From Chloroflexi bacterium CFX4 (lineage in GTDB: Bacteria > Chloroflexota > Anaerolineae > Aggregatilineales > UBA2796): a stretch of DNA of 64,000 bases. Every line of letters begins with the position of its first letter. The first letter of the stretch is position 1. Of this stretch, positions 1 to 8,870 are shown piece after piece. A program made the position numbers and the translations under genes. Under the pieces are notes generated by a model. That model saw nothing but the letters and a program-made list of their open reading frames with translations, had not been told where the DNA came from and made no database searches. The stretch is taken from NCBI GenBank assembly GCA_021404685.1, contig QWHC01000006.1:124001-188000 (forward strand), given 5' to 3'.

Positions 1-337
1 CGCGTGTTCCAGCAGAGCATCTTGAGCATCCGTGACCAGACTGATATGCATCACCTGAACCTTGACGACAGCCACACACCAGCCAAGAAAGCCCAAAACG
101 CCAATGTCCTGCCCATCACCGACACCAAGGGGTTCATCCTGGCAACGACAGGCATTGTTGCGGGTAATCCCAAAAATGCCTTTGACCTCGAGGACAATTT
201 ACGTGCTGCCTTCAAGTTCATTTAGCGCTTTACTAGCGAGCGCACCTTTTGCATGGATTGACAAGTTCCGCGCTCTGCTGGTGCGCTTTGACCGCAAAGC
301 AGCGCACTTCAGATTGCGTTCAGCAATATGCGGTTGA
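1..337 (+). pseudogene. Decayed IS5-type transposase remnant
   Basis: Two frames together recall an IS5/IS4-type DDE transposase. Frame 1 (4-225) holds a LNLDDSHTPAKK stretch like the catalytic-core segment around the first acidic residue, followed by a TDTKGFILA / GNPKNAFDLE segment like the second core block. Frame 2 then carries FAWIDKFRALLVRFDRKAAHF (about 256-318), which matches the C-terminal block containing the last catalytic region in such proteins. The usual YQGRKK segment after the HTPAKK motif is missing and the frame shifts near 200-225, so the gene is broken and starts outside the window. It marks the left side of the dnd cluster as a landing site for mobile DNA. Terminal inverted repeats were not found. 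Confidence 0.6.
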
Positions 338-380
338 GTAGTAGGTTTGAACTGCGGCTTTTTCATGAATCTTATGTGCT

Positions 381-1541
381 TCAAAGATTGCTAATGCGCT
401 GCACTGCCAGACTGATCTGAGATATTGCTGTCAGTATTTCGTGCAGGGTAGTATATCTTCCAATCCCCATCCGAATCGCATTGTGTGCTCGTTCTTCTCC
501 AAAGCCCAGTGCCATGATCACGTGAGAGGGTTCAACACTTGCAGATGTGCAAGCTGAACCAGTTGAGATGGCGATGTCCTTCAATTGAACAATCAATGAT
601 CGGCTCTCAATGCCCTTGATGGAGACATTCAGGTTATGAGGAAGCCGCTGCGTCGGATGCCCGTTTAGTTCAACACTTCCCAAATCATCTCGAAGTTGCT
701 GAAACATCATCTGTGTCCACTGACGATACTTCTCCGCCTCGGCTCGCATCTCTACCCGTGCGATTTCCAGCGCCTTTCCCATGCCTACAATGCCAGGCAC
801 ATTCAAGGTGCCAGATCGTATGCCCAACTCATGCCCACCACCGTAGATCACTGGGGCGACCTTGACTCTTGGGTTTCGACGGCGAACATAAAGCCCACCG
901 ATGCCTTTCGGTCCATAGATCTTGTGCGCTGAGAACGAGAGCAAATCAATGTGCATGGCCTCAACATCAACAGGAATGTGACCAACGGCTTGCGCGGCAT
1001 CCGTGTGGAACAGTACACCATGTTCGCGAGCAATCGCGCCAATTTCTTGTATCGGTGCGATAGTGCCTATCTCGTTATTGGCGAACATGATCGAAATGAG
1101 AATTGTTTTGGGCGTAATCGCGGCACGGAGTGCATCCAGATCAACGATTCCAAACTGGTCAACAGGTAGATAGGTGATCCGCTTACCCAACTGCTCAAGA
1201 CGTCTGCAGCAGTCCAGAACAGCTTTGTGTTCGGTCACACAGGTAATGATGTGATCGCCCTTATCTGCATACTTTTCTGCAACTCCAAAGAGCGCGATAT
1301 TGTCTGATTCGGTTGCGCCACTCGTAAAGATGATCTCTTTGGGATCGTTAGCATTGAGGATGCGTGCGCACTGTTCACGGGCAAGATTAACGACCCGATT
1401 CGCCTCGTGTCCTGCCTCGTGGTCAAGGCTGGCAGCGTTACCAAACACTTTCGTGAAGTAAGGCAGCATTGCTTCGAGGACGCGGACATCAACTGGAGTC
1501 GTGGCATTGTGATCAAGGTAGATATAGTCTGTGTTGTTCAC
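381..1541 (-). CDS. dndA: Cysteine desulfurase DndA
   Basis: A PLP enzyme of 386 residues that removes sulfur from L-cysteine and holds it as a persulfide for transfer to DndC. The PLP lysine lies in SFSAHKIYGPKG. The catalytic cysteine lies in STGSACTSAS near the C-terminus. Length and motif order are those of NifS/IscS-class enzymes, and the position as last gene of a dnd operon points to DndA rather than a housekeeping IscS. Translation starts at GTG 1541, which overlaps the TGA of dndE (GTGA) and has an AAGGAG-type site just upstream, so the two genes are translationally coupled. The general IscS could also serve; the role as DndA is inferred from context. Confidence 0.9.
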   Translation of the reverse strand: MNNTDYIYLDHNATTPVDVRVLEAMLPYFTKVFGNAASLDHEAGHEANRVVNLAREQCARILNANDPKEIIFTSGATESDNIALFGVAEKYADKGDHIITCVTEHKAVLDCCRRLEQLGKRITYLPVDQFGIVDLDALRAAITPKTILISIMFANNEIGTIAPIQEIGAIAREHGVLFHTDAAQAVGHIPVDVEAMHIDLLSFSAHKIYGPKGIGGLYVRRRNPRVKVAPVIYGGGHELGIRSGTLNVPGIVGMGKALEIARVEMRAEAEKYRQWTQMMFQQLRDDLGSVELNGHPTQRLPHNLNVSIKGIESRSLIVQLKDIAISTGSACTSASVEPSHVIMALGFGEERAHNAIRMGIGRYTTLHEILTAISQISLAVQRISNL

Positions 1542-1936
1542 AGTGACTCCTTTTCTAATTCCGCGTTATGTTCACGCACAAGTCGCGCTATATCTCCCAA
1601 GTGTTTGACGCGACCGAAAAGCATCAGTACACCTCGATTGACATGGGCGCGAAATTGGGCATCAAGCACGCTATCTTCCAAAGCGATGCCATCATGTGCA
1701 CAACGTTCCCGCAGAAGTGCCACAAAGTAGTCGTCCCACTCACCAAGCAGCGTAAAGCGGTTGATCTCCCGATCACTATCGGTTGGATAGGCATTGGGAT
1801 CAGGAACTGTGGGATCATTGAGAGACAGGCAGAATCCAAGGCGGCATAGCAAGTTTGGATTAAGTCCTGTTCGGGCTTTCAGGTGAATCAGGCGTTGATC
1901 CACTTCTTTGCAAACGCGAAGACGTGTCATTTTCAT
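1538..1936 (-). CDS. dndE: DNA phosphorothioation protein DndE
   Basis: A small basic protein (132 residues) of the DndE family, which binds nicked DNA in the phosphorothioation complex. It carries the family's N-terminal KMTRLRVCKEVDQRL and central CRLGFCLSLNDP segments. I placed the start at ATG 1936, directly after the dndD stop (TGA-TC-ATG) with GGAG about eight bases before it. A longer upstream reading frame would overlap dndD without a ribosome site. The gene ends in a GTGA overlap with dndA. Confidence 0.85.
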   Translation of the reverse strand: MKMTRLRVCKEVDQRLIHLKARTGLNPNLLCRLGFCLSLNDPTVPDPNAYPTDSDREINRFTLLGEWDDYFVALLRERCAHDGIALEDSVLDAQFRAHVNRGVLMLFGRVKHLGDIARLVREHNAELEKESL

Positions 1937-1938
1937 GA

Positions 1939-3954
1939 TCAATGCTCCACGCCAGCGAAATAGTATTGTTCGGCTTTGGAACAACCTTCGTCCATATCGA
2001 AATCCAGTGAGTATGCGCGTGATATTGCTGGCTGTAGCAGGGTATACGCCTCAGCATCAATTTCCGTATCAGTGGACAATAGGATGAGTTGGTGTGCTGC
2101 CTGAGGGAAAAAGACGGTGAGCAAAGTGCGACGATGATCACTGTCAAGCCTACCCATGGGCGTATCGACAATGATCGGGAGTTGCCGACCGGACACTGAG
2201 CGAAGTGACCACAGCAAGGCCATTGCGTAGAGTTGGCGCTCACCTGCCGACAGGCTGGATTTCGGTATGATCTCGCCATTCTCCGCACGCAGCGTAACCT
2301 GATAATTGTCGGGATCTATAGATACATAGTGGACTAAGGCGTGCTTACGGCACAGGCGATTAAAGTAATCTGCTACATGATCCTCAAGCTGTCTAAGCTT
2401 AATTTCAGTGATTCGCGCTTTGTATTCGTCAAGTATGATTTGCACTTTTGCCGCACGCTCAATACGTTGATCGATTTCTGCGGTGTTGGCAATCTGAAGC
2501 CAGACTTTCTTCCGCTGCCGATCTTTTTCGGCAATCTCAAGCTCGATCTGGCGTATCGCTTCATCCTTATCCGCTATTTGCTGTGTCACCTCGCCGATCT
2601 GTTCGGATACTTTTTGGAAATCCTCGATAAGCGGGTGAGCGACTGCATCATCTGGAACTTGACGGAGAGCTTGCGCCAGCTTGCTCTGCTCCTCCTCTAG
2701 GGCTTCCAATCCTCGACCAAGCTCATCAATACGACTCGGAACAGTATTGAGTACTTCCTTGATGAAGCTCATGATCTGCTCTCGGCGCTGGCTAGAGAGT
2801 GAGTGTAAGGCGACTTCATCTGAAACCGACGTGCCAGTAGTCAATAGGTCGTTCAATTCGTCGATTAGTCTTGCCCAGTCTGATGCGGAAGCCTTCGGCA
2901 ATACTCGTTTCTTGAAACTATCGTTGAGGAGAGTTTGTACAACTAGGTCTGCATTCTCCTGTCGCACTTTTGCCGCCAAGCGTTGCTCCTCGGACCGAAT
3001 CTCGTGTTGGAGGCGTTGTCGTAGTTTCACACTCCATTGGGGTGCAAGTGCAAATGGCAAGAGTTCACCTGCAAAATCACGAATGGCATTTCTCGTCTGT
3101 TCAATCTGGCGCTCAACATCTTTTTGGCGAGCATCTAACTTGGCGCGTTGCTCAAGGAAATTCGCTCCTTCGCGAACCAGTGCTTGGCGAGCCGTATCTG
3201 CTCTCTTTCGCAACTGATCAAGACGTGACACCAAGCCTGCGCGATCTTGTTTCAACTCAGTAGCACTCTGTCCAAGCTGCTCAAGCTCAACACGAATCTG
3301 TTCAGCTTGGCGCTGAAGTTGAGAGCGTTCCTTTTCCTCTTGCTGGCGAACATATAAATCTAAATCGGCTTTGAGACGTTCAATCAGGTTCAGGTTAAGC
3401 AATCCCCCGATGGCTGTCTCCAGGGCAACGGTTTCGGTCTCTTCATCAGCCAATGCCTGAATCTGCTCACCATCGAAGAAGAATAAATCAGAGACACCGG
3501 GAGGGATTAAATCTCGGAGAAATTCTTCCCAATGAGTCTCCTCAACGTCTTGAAACAGGCGCCCATCTTTATAGATAAATAGACGCTCTTGGACCTTTTC
3601 ACCTTCTACATGCCATGTGCGTACAGCGTCATACAAACTTAACACGCCAGCATGAACATGCTCAAATCCGATTTCGACAGCAGCTTGATGCAGCAGTGTG
3701 TTGTTTTGAGGGCGATGAATACGCTCACGCAGGTATGCCTTATAATCCACCTGGCGTACTCGATTGCCAAGAGCCGTCCGTCCATAAAGACAGAGGCGCA
3801 CTGCTTCCAAGAGCGTCGTTTTTCCAGAGCCGTTTTTCCCGCCAAATAGGATGACAGGAGGTGAATTACTGGGATCACACAACGGAGTCAGGTCGAGAGT
3901 CACCCGTCCCCGAAACACTCCGAAATTCTCGACCGCGAGGCGTGTGATGATCAT
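1939..3954 (-). CDS. dndD: SMC-like ATPase DndD
   Basis: An SMC/Rad50-type ATPase of 671 residues that is thought to supply ATP-driven DNA structural change for sulfur insertion. Walker A is GGKNGSGKTT near residues 38-47. A long glutamine- and glutamate-rich coiled coil occupies roughly residues 190-510. The ABC signature LSAGERQ lies near 568 and Walker B IIVDTP near 592, followed by LDSDHRR. The ATG overlaps the dndC stop by four bases (ATGA), and only two bases separate it from dndE. Length and architecture are typical of DndD. Confidence 0.92.
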   Translation of the reverse strand: MIITRLAVENFGVFRGRVTLDLTPLCDPSNSPPVILFGGKNGSGKTTLLEAVRLCLYGRTALGNRVRQVDYKAYLRERIHRPQNNTLLHQAAVEIGFEHVHAGVLSLYDAVRTWHVEGEKVQERLFIYKDGRLFQDVEETHWEEFLRDLIPPGVSDLFFFDGEQIQALADEETETVALETAIGGLLNLNLIERLKADLDLYVRQQEEKERSQLQRQAEQIRVELEQLGQSATELKQDRAGLVSRLDQLRKRADTARQALVREGANFLEQRAKLDARQKDVERQIEQTRNAIRDFAGELLPFALAPQWSVKLRQRLQHEIRSEEQRLAAKVRQENADLVVQTLLNDSFKKRVLPKASASDWARLIDELNDLLTTGTSVSDEVALHSLSSQRREQIMSFIKEVLNTVPSRIDELGRGLEALEEEQSKLAQALRQVPDDAVAHPLIEDFQKVSEQIGEVTQQIADKDEAIRQIELEIAEKDRQRKKVWLQIANTAEIDQRIERAAKVQIILDEYKARITEIKLRQLEDHVADYFNRLCRKHALVHYVSIDPDNYQVTLRAENGEIIPKSSLSAGERQLYAMALLWSLRSVSGRQLPIIVDTPMGRLDSDHRRTLLTVFFPQAAHQLILLSTDTEIDAEAYTLLQPAISRAYSLDFDMDEGCSKAEQYYFAGVEH

Positions 3955-5489
3955 TCGATACCCGCCTCTTCATCATGTGCATTTAGCGGCAACTTATACT
4001 TCTCACGGATTATGGTTTCGGTTCGCCATTCTTCGCCAAGCACATCGTCAATTCGATTAAAGATACCAGCGCGGCGGTGCATTCCTTGAACCTGTCGCTC
4101 TTGCTCCATGAGGCGCGCCACAAGAGCCGTCGGAACATCGTTGTTCTGGCAGATTTCGTCCAGCACCTGATATTCCGTTGCAGTGAACACCCCAATGTCA
4201 TCCTGAAGCCAGCGCAGGGTTTGGCCTGTTATCTCCTGGTATATCTTCGGGACGGAATCTTCCCAGTCTTGGCGTTCTGTGCGCCAAATGCGGCGGATTT
4301 CATGTAATTCCGCTTCAGAAATCAATTCAGCATTCGGGTCGGGTCCCTCTGCCCGTACCTGCATCTGGATTGTTAGTAGGCGACGAAGAATTTCGCGGCA
4401 GAACTCAAGACGATATGGACCGCGAATCAGTTTGGGGTCGATCAATTCTTCTTGGGTATCCGCCAAGTGCTGATCGATATTTTTCAATCCGCGCAGACGT
4501 TTACCATCAAGAGTTCGAGCCTCCAAAAGAACCTCACCAGTGCGGCGCTTATGTTCTCGATAGAGGTGCTTCTTTTCTGGATCTTGCGTAGAGGCAAGCC
4601 AATCTCGAAATTCCAGCATAGGAAGCATCCAGTCCTCGCCATTGTCTATCATTGCTTCCATTGACTTGTCGCGGGTGACGACTGTACAAGTCCAACACCC
4701 AAAGCGGCTGTTTCCGCAAGAAGGGGTGGTTGTGTCGACGACAAGTGGACATTCGCCTGAATTTGCGGAGCGGTATAGAGCGGCAAGCGCTCGATTGTTT
4801 CCGCCCCATGGGGAAGGAACCTGAAGGAGATATGTCCATACATCGTCGGTGCTGAAATCAGCAATTGGCGTGTAGACACGAGCACGAGATAGGGTATGGT
4901 GACGTCCCAGTCGACTGCCGGTCTCTTTAGGACGGGCTGCCATCACTTGAGCACGACTTGCACTCTCACTTTTGCGCCCTCCCAATACCATAACAACTTC
5001 ACCATATTCGGCAGCACGTTCCAATATAAAACGATTTGCCGGGTTTATCTTCATTCTCTCGGTACACCAGCGAAATCGCTGAGTAGGCGCTGGGTATCCA
5101 CGTCCAATCAGATTTGACCAAAAAGTATCTGTGACTTGTGGGCTGACTTTATGCGCCTCAATTTTGAGACCCTGCAGTGAGGCGCGTTGGTTTATCATGC
5201 GGAGGTTTTCGTTGAGGTGATCGACAATAGCGGGCGTTTCAACCAAAGTGTCTGATGCAATCACGTAGATCGGCATCCTGAGTTGGTCACTTGGCAATTT
5301 GGCAAGGGCGTACCAAACCAACTGTACTACTGTGGTTGAATCTTTTCCCCCGCTATAGCCAATAATCCAAGGCACACCACTTGAGATATACGTCTCCCGA
5401 ATCTCGGTATAGATGTCCTCAAGCGAGCGTGTATCGAAAATTGAAGTAGCGTTTCCTAGCTTGTCATTTTGGTCAGACATTGGCTTCAC
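3951..5489 (-). CDS. dndC: Phosphorothioation sulfurtransferase DndC
   Basis: A PAPS-reductase-like ATP pyrophosphatase of 512 residues that activates the DNA backbone for sulfur replacement. The PP-loop SGGKDS is at residues 46-51. Cysteines in FRWCTERMK and in CGNSRFGCWTC fit the [4Fe-4S] cluster ligands of DndC. The start used is GTG 5489, which overlaps the dndB stop (GTGA); an in-frame ATG at 5480 is an alternative. This is the most diagnostic gene of the cluster together with dndB and dndD. Confidence 0.93.
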   Translation of the reverse strand: MKPMSDQNDKLGNATSIFDTRSLEDIYTEIRETYISSGVPWIIGYSGGKDSTTVVQLVWYALAKLPSDQLRMPIYVIASDTLVETPAIVDHLNENLRMINQRASLQGLKIEAHKVSPQVTDTFWSNLIGRGYPAPTQRFRWCTERMKINPANRFILERAAEYGEVVMVLGGRKSESASRAQVMAARPKETGSRLGRHHTLSRARVYTPIADFSTDDVWTYLLQVPSPWGGNNRALAALYRSANSGECPLVVDTTTPSCGNSRFGCWTCTVVTRDKSMEAMIDNGEDWMLPMLEFRDWLASTQDPEKKHLYREHKRRTGEVLLEARTLDGKRLRGLKNIDQHLADTQEELIDPKLIRGPYRLEFCREILRRLLTIQMQVRAEGPDPNAELISEAELHEIRRIWRTERQDWEDSVPKIYQEITGQTLRWLQDDIGVFTATEYQVLDEICQNNDVPTALVARLMEQERQVQGMHRRAGIFNRIDDVLGEEWRTETIIREKYKLPLNAHDEEAGIE

Positions 5490-6577
5490 TTTCCACTGAG
5501 TTCTGCAAACCGACGCTCAAGTGATAACTCGTCCTTACTCAGGGGTAAACCCAATTCCTGCTTGATGACATTCGCCGTTAGTGTCACGCTTTCATTCGCT
5601 TTGCTCATTCTTCCGTGCACAACAGCTCGCCCTTGCCAGATTTCGTTACTTCGTTCCCAGTTAGTATTCTCTATCTTCACAATCTCATGCTGCCAAGATC
5701 GAGATTGCTGGATCAACGCCCTTCCAGCGATGCCAAGTGCATGTAAAACAACACCATGAACATGGATGTAGTGTTGTCTTAGTTCGGCTGGGGAAACTTG
5801 CCTTCGAATTACCATTTGCCATTCTGGAATTAGTTCACCCAATTTTGTCCAGTACAGTATGGCTAATTCTTTGTCAATTGGTCTGAGAGGTTCATTTCGT
5901 TTTCTGCACAGCAAAGCACGTGTTGACTGATAAATTGCATTTAACGTAAATATCTTAGTGCTGCGGTTTGAAATACTTGTTTTTTCTAATTCAGTAAAAC
6001 CATTATCAAAAATTGGCACTCGACAAACAAGATCACGACAGAGCTGACTCATAGGGTCGCGTCTATCATATAAAACACTGATAGAACGGGTTGGACGAAC
6101 TGCATGTTTATTCAGATCGGCAAACCATTGCTGACTGCGTTCCAGTCCCGCATCAACGAAGAACACAACAGAAATAGTCTCATCACCAAGACTGGGACGT
6201 TCTTTGATTGCCTCGGCAATGGCGGCGCGACGATGTTGACCATCGTTTACAAGAATACGACTCTTCATATCAACATAAAGAAATCCTAAATTACGGTGTG
6301 ATCCCTTAGAGGCAAAAGGTTCAAAGTGAATATCTCCATCAATACATGCAGTGATTGATGATAGAACATAATCATCTGCGTTATTTACTAAATACCGAGC
6401 TATATCAGGAACGCGAGCTCGATTAAGCGATCTTTGCGCTCGTAAATCAGCAGGGACTTCGTCGTCATCAAATACAAATAGACGTGGTATTAGTTTTAAA
6501 GGACACATAACAACATAGTATTCGCGTTGTGCCTGAATGCCTCTCACTGCCGGAAATTGATAGGTATTGCTATCCAT
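5486..6577 (-). CDS. dndB: DndB, DGQHR-domain regulator
   Basis: First gene of the dnd operon (363 residues). It contains the family signature DGQHRRAAI near the middle and VVFFVDAG downstream, as in DndB/DGQHR proteins. Known DndB proteins repress or tune the modification genes and are not needed for sulfur insertion itself. I chose ATG 6577 with GGAT upstream; a TTG at 6583 is possible. The 3' end overlaps dndC by four bases, so dndB-C-D-E-A is one transcription unit on the minus strand. The DNA just upstream is AT-rich and holds a two-copy direct repeat, a possible control site. Confidence 0.9.
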   Translation of the reverse strand: MDSNTYQFPAVRGIQAQREYYVVMCPLKLIPRLFVFDDDEVPADLRAQRSLNRARVPDIARYLVNNADDYVLSSITACIDGDIHFEPFASKGSHRNLGFLYVDMKSRILVNDGQHRRAAIAEAIKERPSLGDETISVVFFVDAGLERSQQWFADLNKHAVRPTRSISVLYDRRDPMSQLCRDLVCRVPIFDNGFTELEKTSISNRSTKIFTLNAIYQSTRALLCRKRNEPLRPIDKELAILYWTKLGELIPEWQMVIRRQVSPAELRQHYIHVHGVVLHALGIAGRALIQQSRSWQHEIVKIENTNWERSNEIWQGRAVVHGRMSKANESVTLTANVIKQELGLPLSKDELSLERRFAELSGK

Positions 6578-6595
6578 TGGCAATTATCCAAATCT

Positions 6596-6629
6596 ATTGT
6601 TGGAAGTCTTAGAATATATTATTGGAAGT
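6596..6629 (-). promoter_or_regulatory. Direct repeat upstream of dndB
   Basis: Two copies of ATTRTTGGAAGT (plus-strand reading) lie at 6596-6607 and 6618-6629, 22 bases apart, which is about two turns of the helix. They sit 19 to 52 bases before the dndB start in AT-rich DNA. This is the geometry of a repressor or activator site. Autoregulation by DndB is inferred only. I could not fix a convincing -10/-35 pair here. Confidence 0.4.
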
Positions 6630-6732
6630 TTAATTTAATTTGGGATTACGTGCAAATAATCCATCAGCAAGACTACATAGATTAGTCACATATGCATTCT
6701 GTCAACAAAAGCAAGCTAAAGTGCTGCCTTTT

Positions 6733-6840
6733 CGCTGTGCGGAAGCCCAGCACCTGCCCCGCCACAATTGCGCCGTCCCACGCCTGCTCATCCTTCAAGT
6801 TGAGCAGGTCATGATGCACCTCACTCAGCGGCATATCTAG
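6733..6840 (-). pseudogene. Fragment of SH3-protein gene (copy of 9,210 gene end)
   Basis: The minus strand encodes DMPLSEVHHDLLNLKDEQAW and then DGAIVAGQVLGFRTA. This is nearly the same as the C-terminal part of the SH3/CARDB protein at 9,210-10,445 (DMPLSEVHHDLLDLKDGQAW). Similarity begins at about 6,840 and stops abruptly at about 6,733, after FRTA. Only some 36 codons remain, with no start and a foreign tail, so this is a relic of a second, related element in the same orientation. Confidence 0.8.
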
Positions 6841-6857
6841 AAGCCATTGACACGCGT

Positions 6858-7400
6858 GTGGGCATCGCACGCTTGCCAGAATATGAGATCGTGCCATTGA
6901 ACGGGCGCGGCAAGGCAAGTAAGCGGATAGCCGCCTTAGCACCTAGCCTGAGGGATGATCCGCGTGTGAGTGTAGTTGCCGCGCCTGATGATTCATCGGC
7001 ACTGGAAAGCGCAGCGCCTCACAAACACCTAGCCAGTGTCAAGCCGCACGTGCTAGACCAATGGGCATTTCATAGAGAGCTACAAGGTCACTATCTTTTT
7101 TTGCGTATCCAGCGCCCTAGCCGCGAAGTGTTGTCAGAAAAGCGCGCCGCCAAACCGCGTCAAGCTGCCCTACCACGTAAGCGAACTAGCAAGCCTAAGC
7201 AGGGTGATAAGCAGCTTACCTTGTGGCGTGCTTTCAGTCCACGTTATGTTGACGTGCAGTTAACGTTACGCGGGCTACAGAATGAAGTTGATAACCTACT
7301 TAACATCGCAGCGCACCTAGCACACACAAATATCTCTCAAAAAAAGAAGTGCATAGCAACTGACATAACCGTAACGTCACACTCTGTAACGCAACCGTAA
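6858..7400 (+). CDS. 5'-truncated hypothetical protein
   Basis: An open frame of 180 residues from GTG 6858 that I do not recognise. The frame stays open upstream to about 6,836, exactly where the SH3-gene fragment begins, and the residues before GTG (EAIDTR) read like normal protein. The gene therefore probably lost its 5' end at that junction, and GTG 6858 may not be a true start. The middle is basic (PRKRTSKPKQ) and the sequence ends in a CGTAAC repeat zone. There is no clear ribosome site. Confidence 0.35.
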   Translation: MGIARLPEYEIVPLNGRGKASKRIAALAPSLRDDPRVSVVAAPDDSSALESAAPHKHLASVKPHVLDQWAFHRELQGHYLFLRIQRPSREVLSEKRAAKPRQAALPRKRTSKPKQGDKQLTLWRAFSPRYVDVQLTLRGLQNEVDNLLNIAAHLAHTNISQKKKCIATDITVTSHSVTQP

Positions 7401-7446
7401 CAAGAGCGGCTTTGAGAGGGCGTTACGTCACGGAGGTAACCGTAAC
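7370..7446. repeat. CGTAAC/GTTACG repeat cluster
   Basis: CGTAAC-type hexamers occur at 7370-7375, 7396-7401 and 7441-7446, with TGTAACG at 7385-7391 and the inverse GTTACG at about 7422-7427. Similar TAACGTTACG lies a little upstream (about 7261-7270). The cluster fills the space in front of the zinc-finger/integrase unit. It could bind a regulator or serve as accessory integration DNA; this is inference. Confidence 0.35.
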
Positions 7447-7449
7447 AGC

Positions 7450-7773
7450 ATGGCTAAATTCAGGTATTGCAAGGTCTGCGATGCACCTTTTGAAGTGAAG
7501 CATCCGCATAGCACAAAGCATTACTGTAGTAACAAATGCAAAGCACGCGCCAGCCGTAAAATGCGCTCTATAAAAGAACCCTTACAAAGACGTGAGCCAC
7601 TACGCTTTGAAGATAGGTGCGCGCATTGTGGCAACACCTACCTTAGCACGCGCTACGGGCGGCTATTTTGCTCTAACGCTTGTCGGCAAGCCGAATATAG
7701 AGCGCGTAAGCGTGGGCAGGGCAACCCGATCCTTGCCGAGTTTGTAGGGCATGTGAAGGCAGGGCAGTACTAA
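7450..7773 (+). CDS. Double zinc-finger small protein
   Basis: A protein of 107 residues with two tandem treble-clef-like zinc motifs: CKVCDAPF...YCSNKCKARASRK and CAHCGNTY...FCSNACRQAEYRARK. Each has CxxC, then a (Y/F)CSNxC pair, then a basic helix, which suggests nucleic-acid binding. The start has GGAGGT about ten bases upstream. The stop is directly followed by the integrase ATG (TAA-ATG), so the two are co-translated. A role as integrase partner or excisionase is a guess from this linkage; the other integrase at 30,109 also follows a small zinc protein. Confidence 0.6.
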   Translation: MAKFRYCKVCDAPFEVKHPHSTKHYCSNKCKARASRKMRSIKEPLQRREPLRFEDRCAHCGNTYLSTRYGRLFCSNACRQAEYRARKRGQGNPILAEFVGHVKAGQY

Positions 7774-8685
7774 ATGCAACCGCCAACCGTCAAAGCTGCT
7801 ATCAAGCAATTCCTAGCCGATTGCGCGGCTGCCTACAAAGCACCCAACACCCTGATCTGGTATGAGTCTATGCTCAGGCGCTTTGAACAGTATTGCGGCG
7901 CACATGCCCTAGACCAGCTACGAAGCGCCCAGCTTGTGCGCTATGTGAGCGCCGTCCGTGCTGAGGAAGATGACGGGCTTATCACGCGGCGCACGGCACA
8001 CGACATTCTGAGAGCGCTCAAAACCTTTTTGAAGTGGGCAAGCACTGCCTACGACCTGCTAGACCTTTCCAGTGTCATCAAGCTGCCGCCCTTGACTCGT
8101 CTACCGTCGAGGGCGCTTGACTTGGCAACCATACGAGCGCTCTTGGCAGCCGCACCGGAGTCACGGGCGGGCTTGCGCGATAAGGCGATCCTCATGTTCT
8201 TTCTGGACACTGGTTGCCGTAGTGGTGGGCTGTGCGGCTTGCTCATAGAAGATGTGGACTTGACGCGCCACTGTGCCACTGTGAAGGAAAAGGGCGGGCA
8301 TAAGCGCGCTGTGCCGTTCACGCGGGCAACGGCTGAACACCTGATAGCATGGGCGCGGGTAAGACCACTAGAGGCGGATCATTTCTTTTGTGGTATGCGC
8401 GAACGCGATGCGGGCGCGCCGCTCACACCGAACGGTGTCTTGCAACTGCTACGCCGCCTAGCGCAAAAGGCGGGCGTAAATCAGCGCGTCTTTGCCCATG
8501 CCCTACGCCACACAATGGCAACGCAGTATACGCGCAATGGTGGTAATTTGAGGTCGCTACAGGCGATTTTAGGTCATGCCGACATACGCAGCACCCAAAG
8601 CTACGTGGGCATAGACGTGCAAGACCTGATTGACCAGCATGAGCGGTTTAGCGCGGCGGGTGATTTGAACAGGCACCGCCGCTAA
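7774..8685 (+). CDS. Tyrosine recombinase (integrase of remnant element)
   Basis: A site-specific recombinase of 303 residues. An N-terminal SAM-like arm-binding domain (residues 1-95) is followed by the catalytic domain with Arg in GCRSGGL, Lys in KEKGGHKRAVPF, HALRH, LGHAD and the tyrosine in STQSYVGI. It points at the 44-bp att repeat 140 bp downstream, and it has the same length and general sequence as the integrase at 30,109-31,020. It therefore belongs to an older element integrated at the same tRNA, of which little else is left. It lies outside the 8,827-31,221 unit. Confidence 0.9.
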   Translation: MQPPTVKAAIKQFLADCAAAYKAPNTLIWYESMLRRFEQYCGAHALDQLRSAQLVRYVSAVRAEEDDGLITRRTAHDILRALKTFLKWASTAYDLLDLSSVIKLPPLTRLPSRALDLATIRALLAAAPESRAGLRDKAILMFFLDTGCRSGGLCGLLIEDVDLTRHCATVKEKGGHKRAVPFTRATAEHLIAWARVRPLEADHFFCGMRERDAGAPLTPNGVLQLLRRLAQKAGVNQRVFAHALRHTMATQYTRNGGNLRSLQAILGHADIRSTQSYVGIDVQDLIDQHERFSAAGDLNRHRR

Positions 8686-8826
8686 ACAAACAATAGCACG
8701 TAAGCATAGTGTCACGAATGGCGGGTGCGCATGATGGGCTAGGATAGGTGGATAAGGGTGTGGGAAAAGGTGGAAAAAATGTGCAAAAAGTGTCAGAATG
8801 CAAGCAAAGTGTGAGGGCGTTTACCA

Positions 8827-8870
8827 AGAGCGGGTAAGGGGATTCGAACCCCTGACATTATGCTTGGGAA
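8827..8870. repeat. Left attachment site (attL)
   Basis: A 44-bp sequence identical to 31178-31221, from AGAGCGGGTAAGG to TGCTTGGGAA. Identity ends sharply on both sides (A versus C before it, T versus G after it). It is the displaced 3' half of the tRNA-Gly gene and cannot fold as a tRNA itself. The ATG of the gene at 8860 lies inside it. Confidence 0.95.

Noticed and set aside
8827..8870. Second tRNA-Gly gene
   Set aside because: Only the 3' half from the anticodon loop is present; D-arm and 5' acceptor strand are missing, so it is an att copy.
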